NCBI RefSeq assembly: GCF_020097135.1
Contig: NZ_CP083608.1
Coordinates: forward strand, 868,001-932,000
Direction: 5' to 3'
From: Macrococcus armenti
Lineage (GTDB): Bacteria > Bacillota > Bacilli > Staphylococcales > Staphylococcaceae
Length of the DNA stretch: 64,000 nt
The position numbers and the translations under genes were made by a program. This document shows, in pieces, positions 49,187 to 58,987 of the stretch. Under the pieces are notes generated by a model. That model ran no database searches, was not told the origin of the DNA, and was given only the letters and a program-made list of their open reading frames with translations. Every line of letters starts with the position of its first letter. Position 1 is the first letter of the stretch.

Positions 49187-49462
49187 ATGGCAGTAAAAAT
49201 TCGTTTAACTCGTATGGGTTCTAAAAGAAACCCATTCTACCGTATCGTAGTAGCAGATGCTCGCGCACCACGTGATGGTCGCATCATCGAAGCAATTGGA
49301 ACATACAATCCAGTTGCAAAACCTGAAGCAGAAATCAAAGTTGATGAAGCTTTAGCTTTAAAATGGTTAGCAGATGGCGCTAAACCAACGGATACAGTTC
49401 GTAATATCTTATCAACACAAGGTATTATGGAGAAATTCCATAACCAAAAAATCGCGAAGTAA
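49187..49462 (+). CDS. rpsP: Ribosomal protein S16 (bS16)
   Basis: A 91-residue 30S assembly protein beginning [32 protein letters not shown]. The start is ATG 49187 behind GGAGAG; five upstream in-frame codons have no site. First gene of the conserved rpsP-khpA-rimM-trmD-rplS cluster. Confidence 0.97.
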   Translation: MAVKIRLTRMGSKRNPFYRIVVADARAPRDGRIIEAIGTYNPVAKPEAEIKVDEALALKWLADGAKPTDTVRNILSTQGIMEKFHNQKIAK

Positions 49463-49467
49463 TTGCG

Positions 49468-49695
49468 ATGGAAAAATTAATACAAACAATTGTTACGCCG
49501 CTTGTTGATCATCCGGAAGATATTAAAATCGTCAAGGAAGAACACGCATCAAGCATTACTTACCGCTTATCTGTTCACGAAAGTGATATGGGTAAGGTTA
49601 TCGGTAAACATGGACGTATCGCGAAAGCGATGCGCACAGTTACAAGTGGTGCAAAGCATACAACGAGTAAGAAAGTGTTTGTAGAAATTGATTAA
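49468..49695 (+). CDS. khpA: KH-domain RNA-binding protein KhpA (YlqC)
   Basis: A 75-residue single KH domain with the GxxG loop in GKVIGKHGRIAKAMRTV. Pairs with KhpB in Gram-positives for RNA chaperoning linked to cell-size control. Starts 5 nt after rpsP. Confidence 0.93.
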   Translation: MEKLIQTIVTPLVDHPEDIKIVKEEHASSITYRLSVHESDMGKVIGKHGRIAKAMRTVTSGAKHTTSKKVFVEID

Positions 49696-49722
49696 GAGTG
49701 CCTTTTTTGGTACTCTTTTTTT
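49694..49722 (+). terminator. Terminator between khpA and rimM
   Basis: AAGAGTGCC / GGTACTCTT stem (one G-T wobble) with a T6 loop and a trailing T run. Probably partial, since rimM-trmD belong to the same cluster. Confidence 0.7.
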
Positions 49723-49742
49723 ATGAGATGGAGGTTATGTAA

Positions 49743-50243
49743 ATGGAAATAAACGTAGGTAAAATTGTGAATACACATGGTGTAAAAGGCGAAGTTAAAA
49801 TATTAACCGCATCTGACTTTGCGTCAGAGCGCTTTAAGCCTGGTAAAGTGCTGATGATTCCATTTAAAGAAGAGAAAGTAACATTGACAATTAAGTCATA
49901 CCGCACACATAAAAACTTCCATATGGTTTCATTTGAAGGTTTAAACAATATTAATGATGTTGAAAAGTATAAAGGACTTGATGTATTTCAAGATATTGAA
50001 AACGAAGACATTGTTCTTGATGAACATGAATATTTCTACTCGGATATAATTGGTTGTACGGTTTTTGATGATGCACGTGAAATTGGTACAGTTAAGGAAA
50101 TATTTGAAACTGGTGCAAATGATGTATGGGTCGTTCAAGGTGAGAAGGAATATTTAATTCCATATATTGAAGATGTAGTGAAATTTATTGATATTGATCA
50201 TAAAAAAATCATTATTGAACCGATTGAAGGATTATTAGAATGA
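49743..50243 (+). CDS. rimM: Ribosome maturation factor RimM
   Basis: A 166-residue 30S maturation factor binding S19. N-terminal beta-barrel ([17 protein letters not shown]) and C-terminal PRC-barrel (about 95-166, [33 protein letters not shown]). ATGA overlap with trmD. Confidence 0.96.
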   Translation: MEINVGKIVNTHGVKGEVKILTASDFASERFKPGKVLMIPFKEEKVTLTIKSYRTHKNFHMVSFEGLNNINDVEKYKGLDVFQDIENEDIVLDEHEYFYSDIIGCTVFDDAREIGTVKEIFETGANDVWVVQGEKEYLIPYIEDVVKFIDIDHKKIIIEPIEGLLE

Positions 50244-50956
50244 AGATAGATTTTTTAACGCTATTTCCTGAAATGTTCGAAGTGCTGAACCATTCGATAA
50301 TGAAGCGTGCGCAGGACAAAGGCATCGTTCAGTTTAATGCTGTTAACTTCAGAGACTATGCAGGCAATAAACATCATCAAGTTGATGATTATCCGTATGG
50401 TGGTGGTCAAGGGATGGTTTTAAAGCCGGAACCGATTTTTAATGCACTTGACGCATTAGACAAAACAGATAAAACGCGGGTTATCCTTATGTGCCCGCAA
50501 GGCAAACCGTTTACGCAGAAGGTCGCAGAATCTTTAGCAGAAGAGTCGCACTTAGTGTTTATTTGTGGTCATTATGAAGGGTATGACGAACGTATACGTG
50601 AACATCTTGTTACAGATGAACTATCAATCGGAGATTATGTACTGACTGGTGGAGAACTTGCAGCAATTACGATGACAGATGCAATTGTGAGACTTATTCC
50701 GGAATCTATTAAAGAAGAAAGCCATAAAGATGATTCCTTCTCTACAGGGTTGTTAGAACACCCACAGTATACGCGTCCTGCTGATTTTAATGGAATGAAA
50801 GTACCGGACGTACTATTAAGTGGTAATCATAAAAACATTGAGACATGGCGTCACGAAATGCGTTTAAAACGTACTTATGAGCGCAGACCCGATTTGCTGG
50901 AAACATATCCTTTAACGGATTCAGATTACAAATATATAGAATCATTACAAAAATAA
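50240..50956 (+). CDS. trmD: tRNA (guanine-N1-)-methyltransferase TrmD
   Basis: A 238-residue SPOUT enzyme making m1G37 in tRNA, preventing +1 frameshifts. Knotted SAM site with [12 protein letters not shown] and [15 protein letters not shown]; starts [13 protein letters not shown]. Normal length. Confidence 0.97.
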   Translation: MKIDFLTLFPEMFEVLNHSIMKRAQDKGIVQFNAVNFRDYAGNKHHQVDDYPYGGGQGMVLKPEPIFNALDALDKTDKTRVILMCPQGKPFTQKVAESLAEESHLVFICGHYEGYDERIREHLVTDELSIGDYVLTGGELAAITMTDAIVRLIPESIKEESHKDDSFSTGLLEHPQYTRPADFNGMKVPDVLLSGNHKNIETWRHEMRLKRTYERRPDLLETYPLTDSDYKYIESLQK

Positions 50957-50974
50957 AATAACTGTCAATATATA

Positions 50975-51003
50975 TTGCTTTACAGGGTGAAATGTGATAT
51001 TAT
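50975..51003 (+). promoter_or_regulatory. rplS promoter
   Basis: TTGCTT (50975-50980), 17-nt spacer, TATTAT (50998-51003) with an extended -10 TG at 50995-50996. Gives a leader of about 75 nt before rplS. Confidence 0.65.
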
Positions 51004-51009
51004 TTTAAA

Positions 51010-51083
51010 AGTGTGAATCACACATTAATCACTATGATCCGCTGAGCAAAGACTTAAGAACATAGGCAGAAGGAGAAGATAAT
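51010..51083 (+). ncRNA. Probable L19 (rplS) leader RNA
   Basis: A roughly 75-nt leader with a short hairpin GTGTG-AAT-CACAC, then GATCCGCTGAGC and AAGACTTAAGAACATAGGCAG before the AAGGAG site. Position and part of the sequence recall the Rfam L19 leader of Firmicutes, an autoregulatory element. I could not check it against the model. Confidence 0.4.
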
Positions 51084-51431
51084 ATGAATAACAAATTAAT
51101 CGATGCTATCACAAAAGAACAATTACGTACGGACATTCCTGCATTCCGTCCTGGTGACACTTTAAAAGTTCACGTACGTATCGTAGAGGGAACTCGCGAA
51201 CGTATCCAGGTATTCGAAGGTGTAGTAATTAAACGTCGTGGTGGAGGAATTTCTGAAACTTTCACAGTTCGTAAAATTTCATACGGTGTAGGTGTTGAGC
51301 GTACATTCCCTGTACACACACCAAAAATCGAGAAAATTGAAGTATTACGTCGTGGTAAAGTACGTCGTGCGAAGTTATACTACTTACGTAGCTTACGTGG
51401 TAAAGCTGCACGTATTAAAGAAATCCGCTAA
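51084..51431 (+). CDS. rplS: Ribosomal protein L19 (bL19)
   Basis: A 115-residue 50S protein at the 30S interface: [62 protein letters not shown] site. Separate promoter and leader downstream of trmD. Confidence 0.97.
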   Translation: MNNKLIDAITKEQLRTDIPAFRPGDTLKVHVRIVEGTRERIQVFEGVVIKRRGGGISETFTVRKISYGVGVERTFPVHTPKIEKIEVLRRGKVRRAKLYYLRSLRGKAARIKEIR

Positions 51432-51462
51432 TAATACAAGCTGTCCAATGATTGTTCAGCAT

Positions 51463-51498
51463 AATAAAAGCGTGAGACAATTGTCTCACGCTTTTATT
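51463..51498. terminator. Bidirectional terminator between rplS and the YfhO gene
   Basis: A 36-nt perfect palindrome with central core GCGTGAGACAATTGTCTCAC and outer AATAAAA/TTTTATT flanks. The minus-strand stop codon lies inside. Confidence 0.9.
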
Positions 51499-54086
51499 TT
51501 TTTAAGTTTTAAACGTCGAACGTAAAAGAATGTTAAAATCATTCCGAGTATAGAAATAATCTGCATAATACGGAAATAAGGTGGCGTATATTTTATCGTA
51601 ATATGTTTTGCGTCCTTGTCAACTTTGACTGCCGTCATCAAATAATTTCCTTCCATAATCGGTGCATCTTTTCCGTCAACGTTTGCTTTCAAACCTTCTA
51701 AATACGGCACAGGAATTACAACATAACCTGCTTTATGCTTCGCAAGCGTTATTTCCATCTTATCTTTATTTTTCTTAAAGAGATGCGTATTCTGATTTTT
51801 AGAAGCTGATTTCAAATGTTCATAATCTTCGTCATAAATACCAAGTAATTTATATTGATACGTACCTGGTTTTAATTTTAATTCTACTATATCTGAAGCT
51901 TTTACTTTTAATGTAATAACCGGATTGAATCGACGATAATCATCATTCAGTGGTTTTCTTGATTGATAAATTTCATTTATCCATACGTAATGATAATCTG
52001 TCGCTGTTTTAGATTCTATTGCCATCGTGACATATAGATCTTTTGCATTTTTTATTTTGTCTTTATTTAATTTATAAGTGATGCCGCCATTCTCTGTTGT
52101 AACAACGAGTTTTTCCCCATTTAATGAAGCGCCTCGTAAATTTTCTTTTACATTATCCTTTAAGTTTGCAGTTGGTTTTACTTTTGAATTTGCTGCTTTT
52201 GCATCGTTTAAAACGACACCATCAAGCATCGCATGCTCACGGTCTATTGGCTGTTTTAAATCTTTCGCATCAAACACTTTGTCGGTTACACGAACGAAAG
52301 GTAGAGGATGCGTATTATTATAGACGTAATATTTTTTTGATAAATCATTTTCTGCGTATAAGTTGCCACGCTCATAGCCATAAGGTATTGTGATGGATTC
52401 ATTCTCTCGAACAATCTGATTGACATTAAACAAACTATTAAGGTTCGCGCGTTCTCCAAGTCTGTAATAAATTGAGTTACTATCAGTGTCCATTGTGATA
52501 TTCAAATCTTTGTCATAAAACTGATAAATGTCTTTATTGAATATACTTGAGTATAGTTTAACACCGTTAAATTGCTGTAACATCGGTGTATTATGCGTAA
52601 TCGATGTTTGCCAGTCAATGCGATCAACTGGCTTTTGATGTTCTTTAATTTCATTAATAATACGCTTTTGTATCGGTGAATTGTATTCCTTAGACGTAAT
52701 ATAATCAATATTGCGTTCCTTTTCAGGGTGCAGCGTATCAATCTGTTCAGTCATATATCCATAAACGAAGAAATTTGTCATGATAAATATCGTAACGTGC
52801 GTTAAAATATAACTCAGTCGATGTTCATTATAAATATAATATCCGATAAACAGACAGAAGATCGGTATGAAAATTAACCATATTAAAAATTTTTCATGAC
52901 CGACGATTGATATTGGATAAATCAGTGCTGCAGGTATTAATGATATAAAGAATGATTTTATCGTCAACTCACTTAATTTGTTAAGATAAATCGCCGATAA
53001 AACTGAAGTCGTAAAAACTAACAAATATATCCATCGTCTTTGATCGATTGAGAATCCGTTAAAGAAACTATCAAAATATGGACTTAAAGAGCCGATCATA
53101 AAAATTAATGAAAGAATTGCATATAGTCTGTAATCATAATGTTTATATAATGCAAATGTTGCTAAGGCAATTACTGCAACTGCACTAATAACGACATAGT
53201 ACCCATCGTAAAATAAATTATAAAATCCGACCATATCAATAATTGGATTGAGTTTAATAGGCGAGAGTGTACGGTCATTCATTAAATAACTCGTTGCACC
53301 TGTAAAAAATCCGACGCTGCTGATCATTAATGCAAGTAAGCCGCTAATGCTACCTGTTAACAATTTTTGCTTACGATTCAGTATATCTGATTCTTTTTGA
53401 AAAAGTGTTCTGTATATGAAATATATAGACACAAAAATAAATTCATAATAACTGAAGTAGAAATTTGCATGTAATGTTAAAGCGATTGAAATGATGAACA
53501 GTAGCGGTTTTCTTTCCTTGAATAATCGCTCTAAGCCTAATATCGTCATTGGAAGCCATAGCATTACATCACTGAAGAAACTCCATGTAAACGTAAAGAA
53601 ATAATATGCTGTAGACCAGCCATACATAAATGATCCAGTAAATGATGCAAATCGATTTAACTTCATATATCTTAAAAACTTATAAGTCACAAAGAAGATT
53701 AAAGTCAGTTTTATTATCGAGATGAAGATTTGATTTTTTACCCAGAAAACCGGATCCGTCACATCATATGGTAAAAACAAATCACCGATGTAAACGAATA
53801 TAAAGTTCATATACGTTATTGGTGACGTAGCATAGTAATAGGAAAGACTCTTAAAGAAATCTCCGCCAATACCAAAGTCCATATCATAAAAAAAGTGGAA
53901 ATGTGAAAACTTATTATACAAGTACATCTGAAACGGAATCATCTGTGCGATGCCGTCACCTTTTCCAGTGAACAATGTACCGCGATCAAACATTCTGTAT
54001 AGTACAACACTATGTGCAATGATTGCACATAGTATTGAAACAAGCAGTATTGTTATATTTGGAAATCGTTTAATGGTTCTTTTCAT
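51486..54086 (-). CDS. YfhO-family membrane glycosyltransferase, paralogue A
   Basis: An 866-residue GT-C-like membrane protein with about 12-13 TM segments in the first ~450 residues. A long extracellular region (about 450-840) follows, then a final TM (about 842-860) and a basic tail. Early motifs FTGKGDGIAQMIPFQMYLYNKF and MDFGIGGDFFKSLSYYYAT are shared with the neighbouring paralogue and with YfhO. YfhO proteins are the last enzyme of the three-component system that moves a sugar from undecaprenyl phosphate onto lipoteichoic acid outside the membrane. GAGGTT site. Overlaps the upstream paralogue by 17 nt. S. aureus has one yfhO at this place, between rplS and rbgA (from memory). Confidence 0.88.
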   Translation of the reverse strand: MKRTIKRFPNITILLVSILCAIIAHSVVLYRMFDRGTLFTGKGDGIAQMIPFQMYLYNKFSHFHFFYDMDFGIGGDFFKSLSYYYATSPITYMNFIFVYIGDLFLPYDVTDPVFWVKNQIFISIIKLTLIFFVTYKFLRYMKLNRFASFTGSFMYGWSTAYYFFTFTWSFFSDVMLWLPMTILGLERLFKERKPLLFIISIALTLHANFYFSYYEFIFVSIYFIYRTLFQKESDILNRKQKLLTGSISGLLALMISSVGFFTGATSYLMNDRTLSPIKLNPIIDMVGFYNLFYDGYYVVISAVAVIALATFALYKHYDYRLYAILSLIFMIGSLSPYFDSFFNGFSIDQRRWIYLLVFTTSVLSAIYLNKLSELTIKSFFISLIPAALIYPISIVGHEKFLIWLIFIPIFCLFIGYYIYNEHRLSYILTHVTIFIMTNFFVYGYMTEQIDTLHPEKERNIDYITSKEYNSPIQKRIINEIKEHQKPVDRIDWQTSITHNTPMLQQFNGVKLYSSIFNKDIYQFYDKDLNITMDTDSNSIYYRLGERANLNSLFNVNQIVRENESITIPYGYERGNLYAENDLSKKYYVYNNTHPLPFVRVTDKVFDAKDLKQPIDREHAMLDGVVLNDAKAANSKVKPTANLKDNVKENLRGASLNGEKLVVTTENGGITYKLNKDKIKNAKDLYVTMAIESKTATDYHYVWINEIYQSRKPLNDDYRRFNPVITLKVKASDIVELKLKPGTYQYKLLGIYDEDYEHLKSASKNQNTHLFKKNKDKMEITLAKHKAGYVVIPVPYLEGLKANVDGKDAPIMEGNYLMTAVKVDKDAKHITIKYTPPYFRIMQIISILGMILTFFYVRRLKLKKIKA

Positions 54087-56664
54087 GCTGTTCTAACCTC
54101 ACAAATTTCAAGTATAGTAATGCAAGTATTATACCGACCAATGATAATGAAATCATTAATTTAAAGTATGGTGGTGTATATTTAAAAATAACTGTTTTCG
54201 TATCTTTAGTGACAGGTACTGTTGACATAATGTAATTACCACGTTTTACTTCTGTTTTTTTACCGTCAACATATGCTGTCAGACCATCTCTGTAAACGAT
54301 AGGCACAACCATTGTACCGTCTTTTGATGATTTTAAAGACACAGTCATCTTATTACCTTCATCTTTAAATTTATATTGTACAGACTGCTTTACATTTGAT
54401 AAGTGTTTATAATCTTCACCGTATATACCATTTACTTTTAATTTATATGTACCTGGTGTAAGGCCGATTAATATTTTATTGTTATCAGGAGATTTCACTC
54501 GGTACAATAAGTCATCATAATGCGTACGGTATTTGCTCGTCTGGAATAATCGGTTGTTTGCATATTTGTTAACGTTAATTTGATGATTTGTGATTGGTTC
54601 TATAATTTCAACATGCATATCTAAATAGAAATCATTATATTTTTTCTTTATTGCTTCAGGTATTTCAATTATGAGTCCGCCGCTTGGAGGATTTACCTTT
54701 AATCTTTCATTGTCTGAAATCCATGATGCACCACTTGCAGTTATTTTGACCTGATCAAGTAAGTTTTCTGCGTGGTTTAATTTAAAGTTTGTCGGTTCGT
54801 CGTCAGATACGATACCTTCAATCATTGCATGTTCACGGTCAATAATTGTTGAAACATCGTTTGTATTCATAAATTTATCAGTTATTCGCACGAATGGAAC
54901 GGGTTTAACATTTTCATATGTCTTATATTTTCCATCATCCTGAATTAGCTTGAAGTTTTCTGGAATATCAGTCTGATATGATTTTCTAACAAGATATTTT
55001 ACATTAAATAGAGAAGCTAAATTACTTCTTGACTGGAATGTCGAGTAGCGACTTACAGATTCTTCCTTCAAGTTAATTTTTAAATCTTTAAAATAAAAAT
55101 CAACGAGTGCACCATCAAAAATACTCGAATATAAACTTACTCCTTTAAAACTTTGGTACATTGGTGTGTTATCTTGTTCCAAAACACGCCAGTCTATACG
55201 TTCATCGTCAGAAACTTTATCTTTAACCTGGTTGATAATATACTTTTGTAATGGTGAATCATATACACTCGATTCAATATAAGTCATTTTTGCGCGTTTA
55301 TCTATGCCTGGATTATAATTATCCAGTTTATTATGCACGCGAATAACATCCCAGTTAAAAACCAGTATAAGTGCAATCATAAGTCCGTATAGCAATTGCT
55401 GTTGCTTTTTATTCTGTATTAAGAGCACAGTAAGTCCTATGATGATGATGACCGGCATAATATAAATCCATGATACTGCTTTATGAATCATAATATGACT
55501 GATGATTACAATAATACTGCCCGGAACAATTGAGATTAAATATTGTTTTACAGGAATCGTTCTAAAGCGCATTATATACATTCCAATTAATCCACTCGTG
55601 AAAAATGATATTAAATAATGCCAACGTTTCTGTGGTGCACTAAATCCATTGAATACTGAGTCAATGAATGGAGTAAAACTTAAACACATCAATATGATGG
55701 ACATTATACTAAAGAACTTATAAAAGTAATTATCATATAGCTTAAAAGTAAAAATTGCCTGTACTGCTAAAAATAATACAATGACTAAATAATTATCATA
55801 AAATATATTTGCATTTTGATCGAATGGATCAAAAAGAGGGATTCCTGCTTTGTAAGGAGCACGTTCATTTTGTAAAAAGCTTTTTACACCGTAGAAGAAG
55901 AACATACTGCTAATCATTATCCCGATAATTGACATTGTCACAAAATGAATCCATTGTACTTTACGTTTTACAGTGTCGTATTTTGATGTAAATATGTTTC
56001 TTGCTATAAAATAAATAAGACCTGCTAGTAGATGATAATAAGCAAAATAAAAATTATTAATAAATATAAGCGCTACAGCGATAATGAAGACTGAGCGTTT
56101 TTTATTCTGTATGAAACATTCAATACCAAGCAGCATAAGTGGTAAAAAAATAAAAACATCACTAAAAAATGACCAGTATAAAGTGAATCTGAAATAAATT
56201 GCAGACATTACAAACAAAAATGCTGCGAGCAATGCTGAAGTATCATTTAGTTTAATTTTTCTGAAATATAGATAGCTAAACAAAATAGCGACAGAAGATT
56301 TAAATATTGATACATAAAAGGCATTTTTTGCCCAGAATGTAACAGAATCTGTTCTAAAGTTCAGAAATAAATCAAGAAACCAAACAATAATGATATTAAT
56401 GTAATAAATAATATTTGTTGAATAATAATATGCTAGATCAGTGAAGTAATCACCGCCAAGACCGAAATCCATACTATAGAAAAATTCACCTTTTATAAAT
56501 TTCTGATATAGGTAAAGTTGCATTGGCAGCATTTGTTCAAGCCCATCATTTGGGCCAGTAAAAATAGTACCATCTTTTAAAAAACGGTAAATATAAAAAC
56601 TGTGACCAAAAAGGGCAAGAAGTAAAACAATTACTGGGATAAATATTTTTCTGTTGTTTTTCAT
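54070..56664 (-). CDS. YfhO-family membrane glycosyltransferase, paralogue B
   Basis: An 864-residue paralogue of the downstream gene with the same architecture: multi-TM N-terminal half, extracellular C-terminal half, one last TM. Motifs are FTGPNDGLEQMLPMQLYLYQKF and MDFGLGGDYFTDLAYYYST. The two copies are clearly diverged, so this is not a recent duplication. GGAG site 3 nt downstream of the GtrA gene end. Likely uses the lipid-linked sugar made by the GT2 protein and flipped by GtrA. Acceptor (LTA, wall teichoic acid or protein) is not deducible here. Confidence 0.88.
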   Translation of the reverse strand: MKNNRKIFIPVIVLLLALFGHSFYIYRFLKDGTIFTGPNDGLEQMLPMQLYLYQKFIKGEFFYSMDFGLGGDYFTDLAYYYSTNIIYYINIIIVWFLDLFLNFRTDSVTFWAKNAFYVSIFKSSVAILFSYLYFRKIKLNDTSALLAAFLFVMSAIYFRFTLYWSFFSDVFIFLPLMLLGIECFIQNKKRSVFIIAVALIFINNFYFAYYHLLAGLIYFIARNIFTSKYDTVKRKVQWIHFVTMSIIGIMISSMFFFYGVKSFLQNERAPYKAGIPLFDPFDQNANIFYDNYLVIVLFLAVQAIFTFKLYDNYFYKFFSIMSIILMCLSFTPFIDSVFNGFSAPQKRWHYLISFFTSGLIGMYIMRFRTIPVKQYLISIVPGSIIVIISHIMIHKAVSWIYIMPVIIIIGLTVLLIQNKKQQQLLYGLMIALILVFNWDVIRVHNKLDNYNPGIDKRAKMTYIESSVYDSPLQKYIINQVKDKVSDDERIDWRVLEQDNTPMYQSFKGVSLYSSIFDGALVDFYFKDLKINLKEESVSRYSTFQSRSNLASLFNVKYLVRKSYQTDIPENFKLIQDDGKYKTYENVKPVPFVRITDKFMNTNDVSTIIDREHAMIEGIVSDDEPTNFKLNHAENLLDQVKITASGASWISDNERLKVNPPSGGLIIEIPEAIKKKYNDFYLDMHVEIIEPITNHQINVNKYANNRLFQTSKYRTHYDDLLYRVKSPDNNKILIGLTPGTYKLKVNGIYGEDYKHLSNVKQSVQYKFKDEGNKMTVSLKSSKDGTMVVPIVYRDGLTAYVDGKKTEVKRGNYIMSTVPVTKDTKTVIFKYTPPYFKLMISLSLVGIILALLYLKFVRLEQHEKNH

Positions 56665-56667
56665 AAT

Positions 56668-57045
56668 TTACTCCTTTGTTAGTATATAAGTTGTTACTAA
56701 ATAAGTTATGGGTATCGTAAAAATTAATGCTGGGAAAGGGGCATACACTTTATCGATATGTAGTAGTTCTACAAATATAAAAAGTAATAACGTTTGGATG
56801 CCCATATTTACGACTTGTGTTAATGGAAATTGAATGAATTTTTTTAATGTTGGTGAGACTTTATAAACAAAGTAACAGTTTAGAAAATATGAAACAATAA
56901 AAGAAGCGACAAATCCTGTTAAGTGACTTGGTAAGTAACTTATATTCAGCACCTTTAATAACAGCAAATAAACGAAATAATAATTGAATGTATTGATCAC
57001 ACCTACAACAATAAACTTAATAAGACGGCTATAGCGATTTATCAT
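56668..57045 (-). CDS. GtrA/GtcA-family lipid-linked sugar flippase
   Basis: A 125-residue protein with four TM helices (starting YSRLIKFIVVGVINTFNYYFVYLLLL), typical of GtrA/GtcA. It is thought to flip undecaprenyl-phosphate-linked monosaccharides to the outer face. Overlaps the GT2 gene in ATGA. The order GT2-flippase-YfhO-YfhO gives the complete pathway in one transcript. Confidence 0.92.
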   Translation of the reverse strand: MINRYSRLIKFIVVGVINTFNYYFVYLLLLKVLNISYLPSHLTGFVASFIVSYFLNCYFVYKVSPTLKKFIQFPLTQVVNMGIQTLLLFIFVELLHIDKVYAPFPALIFTIPITYLVTTYILTKE

Positions 57046-57998
57046 GCGCGATTTCTCACTTTCTTCTGAATGTCTGTTTCATTAATATTAGTATCGCAGA
57101 TGATATAATGCGGTCGACCTTTCGTTTCATAATATATTCTGCCGATATATTCACCGATTATGCCTAGACCGAACAATTGTACTGAGCCTAAAAATAAAAC
57201 TGAGGCGATAATCGTGAAATACCCAGGCTCTTCAATACCATGACTTAATATTTGAATAAATGTAATCAGAATATAGAGTAAACATAATGCCATCGTAACG
57301 GCACTGAAATGAAAACAAAGACGTAAAGGTTTATTGTTGTAACTAATAATACCGTCAATTGCATAGTCGATAAGCCGTTTTGGTGAGAAAGAAGAAGTGC
57401 CTTCATGGCGTTCTACATTTTTGAAATTAATCGTTTTCTTTTTAAAACCGATCCATTCAAATATCCCTTTAGAAAACCGATTGTATTCTTTTAAAGATAA
57501 GATGCTGTCAATAACACGTCTAGATATTAAACGGAAATCACCTTCACCATCTGTAAGTTTAATATCAACTGCATTATTAATTAATTTATAGAATAGCTGT
57601 GTCGGTAATTTTCTAATGACATGTTCGCCAGTTCGATCTCGTTTCATTACGACTTGATCATAACCTTCATTATAATAAGCAATCATTTCTGGAATGCGTT
57701 CTGGTGGGTGCTGCAAGTCGGCATCAAGAATGATGGCACAGTCACCAGTACAAGCATTAAGACCTGCAAGCATTGCAGACTCCTTGCCGAAGTTTCTTGA
57801 AAATGAAATATACTTTAATTGAGAAAATAATTGTGCTTGCTGTTTAATGATATGTAATGAATCATCTTTACTGCCATCATTGACGAGTATCAACTCATAC
57901 TCATATTGATACTGTTGCATAGTTTGATCTATTTTTTCGGTAAGTAGCCGAATATTTTTTTCTTCATTATAAATTGGTGCAATAAGTGAAATTAACAT
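57042..57998 (-). CDS. CsbB-like GT2 polyprenyl-phosphate glycosyltransferase
   Basis: A 318-residue GT2 enzyme. The N-terminal catalytic domain has IAPIYNEEKNIRLL, the DADLQHPPERIPEMI metal motif and GDFRLISRRV. Two C-terminal TM helices (about 228-250 and 262-290) anchor it to the inner leaflet. CsbB/GtrB-type proteins put GlcNAc or glucose on undecaprenyl phosphate. AGGAG site. First gene of the cassette, divergent from rbgA. The sugar cannot be read from sequence. Confidence 0.92.
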   Translation of the reverse strand: MLISLIAPIYNEEKNIRLLTEKIDQTMQQYQYEYELILVNDGSKDDSLHIIKQQAQLFSQLKYISFSRNFGKESAMLAGLNACTGDCAIILDADLQHPPERIPEMIAYYNEGYDQVVMKRDRTGEHVIRKLPTQLFYKLINNAVDIKLTDGEGDFRLISRRVIDSILSLKEYNRFSKGIFEWIGFKKKTINFKNVERHEGTSSFSPKRLIDYAIDGIISYNNKPLRLCFHFSAVTMALCLLYILITFIQILSHGIEEPGYFTIIASVLFLGSVQLFGLGIIGEYIGRIYYETKGRPHYIICDTNINETDIQKKVRNRA

Positions 57999-58114
57999 AG
58001 TGGCTCCTTTAATATGTGTTAAAATATAAATAAATCATAAAATTATTTTAACATACAATGTTAATAATAATAGTTAAACATTATTATATTAAATTAGTAG
58101 AAAGTAGTGAAATT

Positions 58115-58987
58115 ATGGCAATACAATGGTTCCCTGGACATATGGCGAAGGCAAGGAGAGAAGTAACGGAGCAGTTGAAGCTTGTCGATGTAGTTTTTGA
58201 ATTAGTAGATGCACGCATCCCTTACTCTTCAAGAAATCCGATGATTGACGAAGTGATTAAGGACAAGCCGCGTGTCGTATTATTAAATAAGATGGATATG
58301 GCAAATTTAAATGAAACAAAAAAGTGGATGTCTTTCTTTGAAACACAAGGTTTCTATCCTGTTCTGATCGATAGTAAAAATGGTAAAAATTTATCTCAAG
58401 TGACGAAAGCTGCAGAAATTGTTACGAAAGAAAAGTTCGAGCGCATGAAACAAAAAGGATTACGACCACGTGCCATTCGTGCAATGATCGTTGGTATACC
58501 GAACGTTGGTAAATCAACATTGATAAATCGTCTTGCGAAGAAATCAATCGCTAAAACTGGTAATATGCCGGGTGTTACAAAAAAACAACAATGGATTAAA
58601 GTTGGCAAGACATTAGAATTATTGGACACACCAGGTATTTTATGGCCTAAATTTGAAGATCAGACTGTCGGTAAAAAATTAAGTTTAACAGGTGCAATTA
58701 AAGATAGTATTGTACATCTTGATGAAGTGGCGATTTATGGAATTGAATACTTGCAGTTAAGAGATTTAGCAACATTGAACAAGCATTACAATATTAATGT
58801 AGAGCAGGATACACCTTATATTGAAGTGTTTGATGCAATCGGAAAAAGCCGAGGATTGAAACTAAAAGGAAATGAAATTGACTATGAGTCAGTAGTAGAA
58901 TTGATCATTAGAGATATTAGAAACGAAAAAATTGGTAAGTATACGTTCGACCATATTTCAATGTTAGAGGCTAGCGATGAAGAGTAA
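58115..58987 (+). CDS. rbgA: Ribosome biogenesis GTPase RbgA (YlqF)
   Basis: A 290-residue circularly permuted GTPase acting late in 50S assembly. It begins [17 protein letters not shown]4 LLNKMD comes before G1 [14 protein letters not shown] and G3 [11 protein letters not shown]. The start is ATG 58115; the in-frame stretch before it is non-conserved AT-rich sequence. The Shine-Dalgarno is weak (GTAGTGA). Overlaps rnhB by 11 nt. Confidence 0.96.
   Translation: MAIQWFPGHMAKARREVTEQLKLVDVVFELVDARIPYSSRNPMIDEVIKDKPRVVLLNKMDMANLNETKKWMSFFETQGFYPVLIDSKNGKNLSQVTKAAEIVTKEKFERMKQKGLRPRAIRAMIVGIPNVGKSTLINRLAKKSIAKTGNMPGVTKKQQWIKVGKTLELLDTPGILWPKFEDQTVGKKLSLTGAIKDSIVHLDEVAIYGIEYLQLRDLATLNKHYNINVEQDTPYIEVFDAIGKSRGLKLKGNEIDYESVVELIIRDIRNEKIGKYTFDHISMLEASDEE

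Noticed and set aside
57999-58114. Sigma-B promoter (GTTTAA ... GGGTAT) for the glycosylation cassette
   Set aside because: A GTTTAA hexamer is present on the minus strand, but no GGGTAT-like -10 at the right distance.
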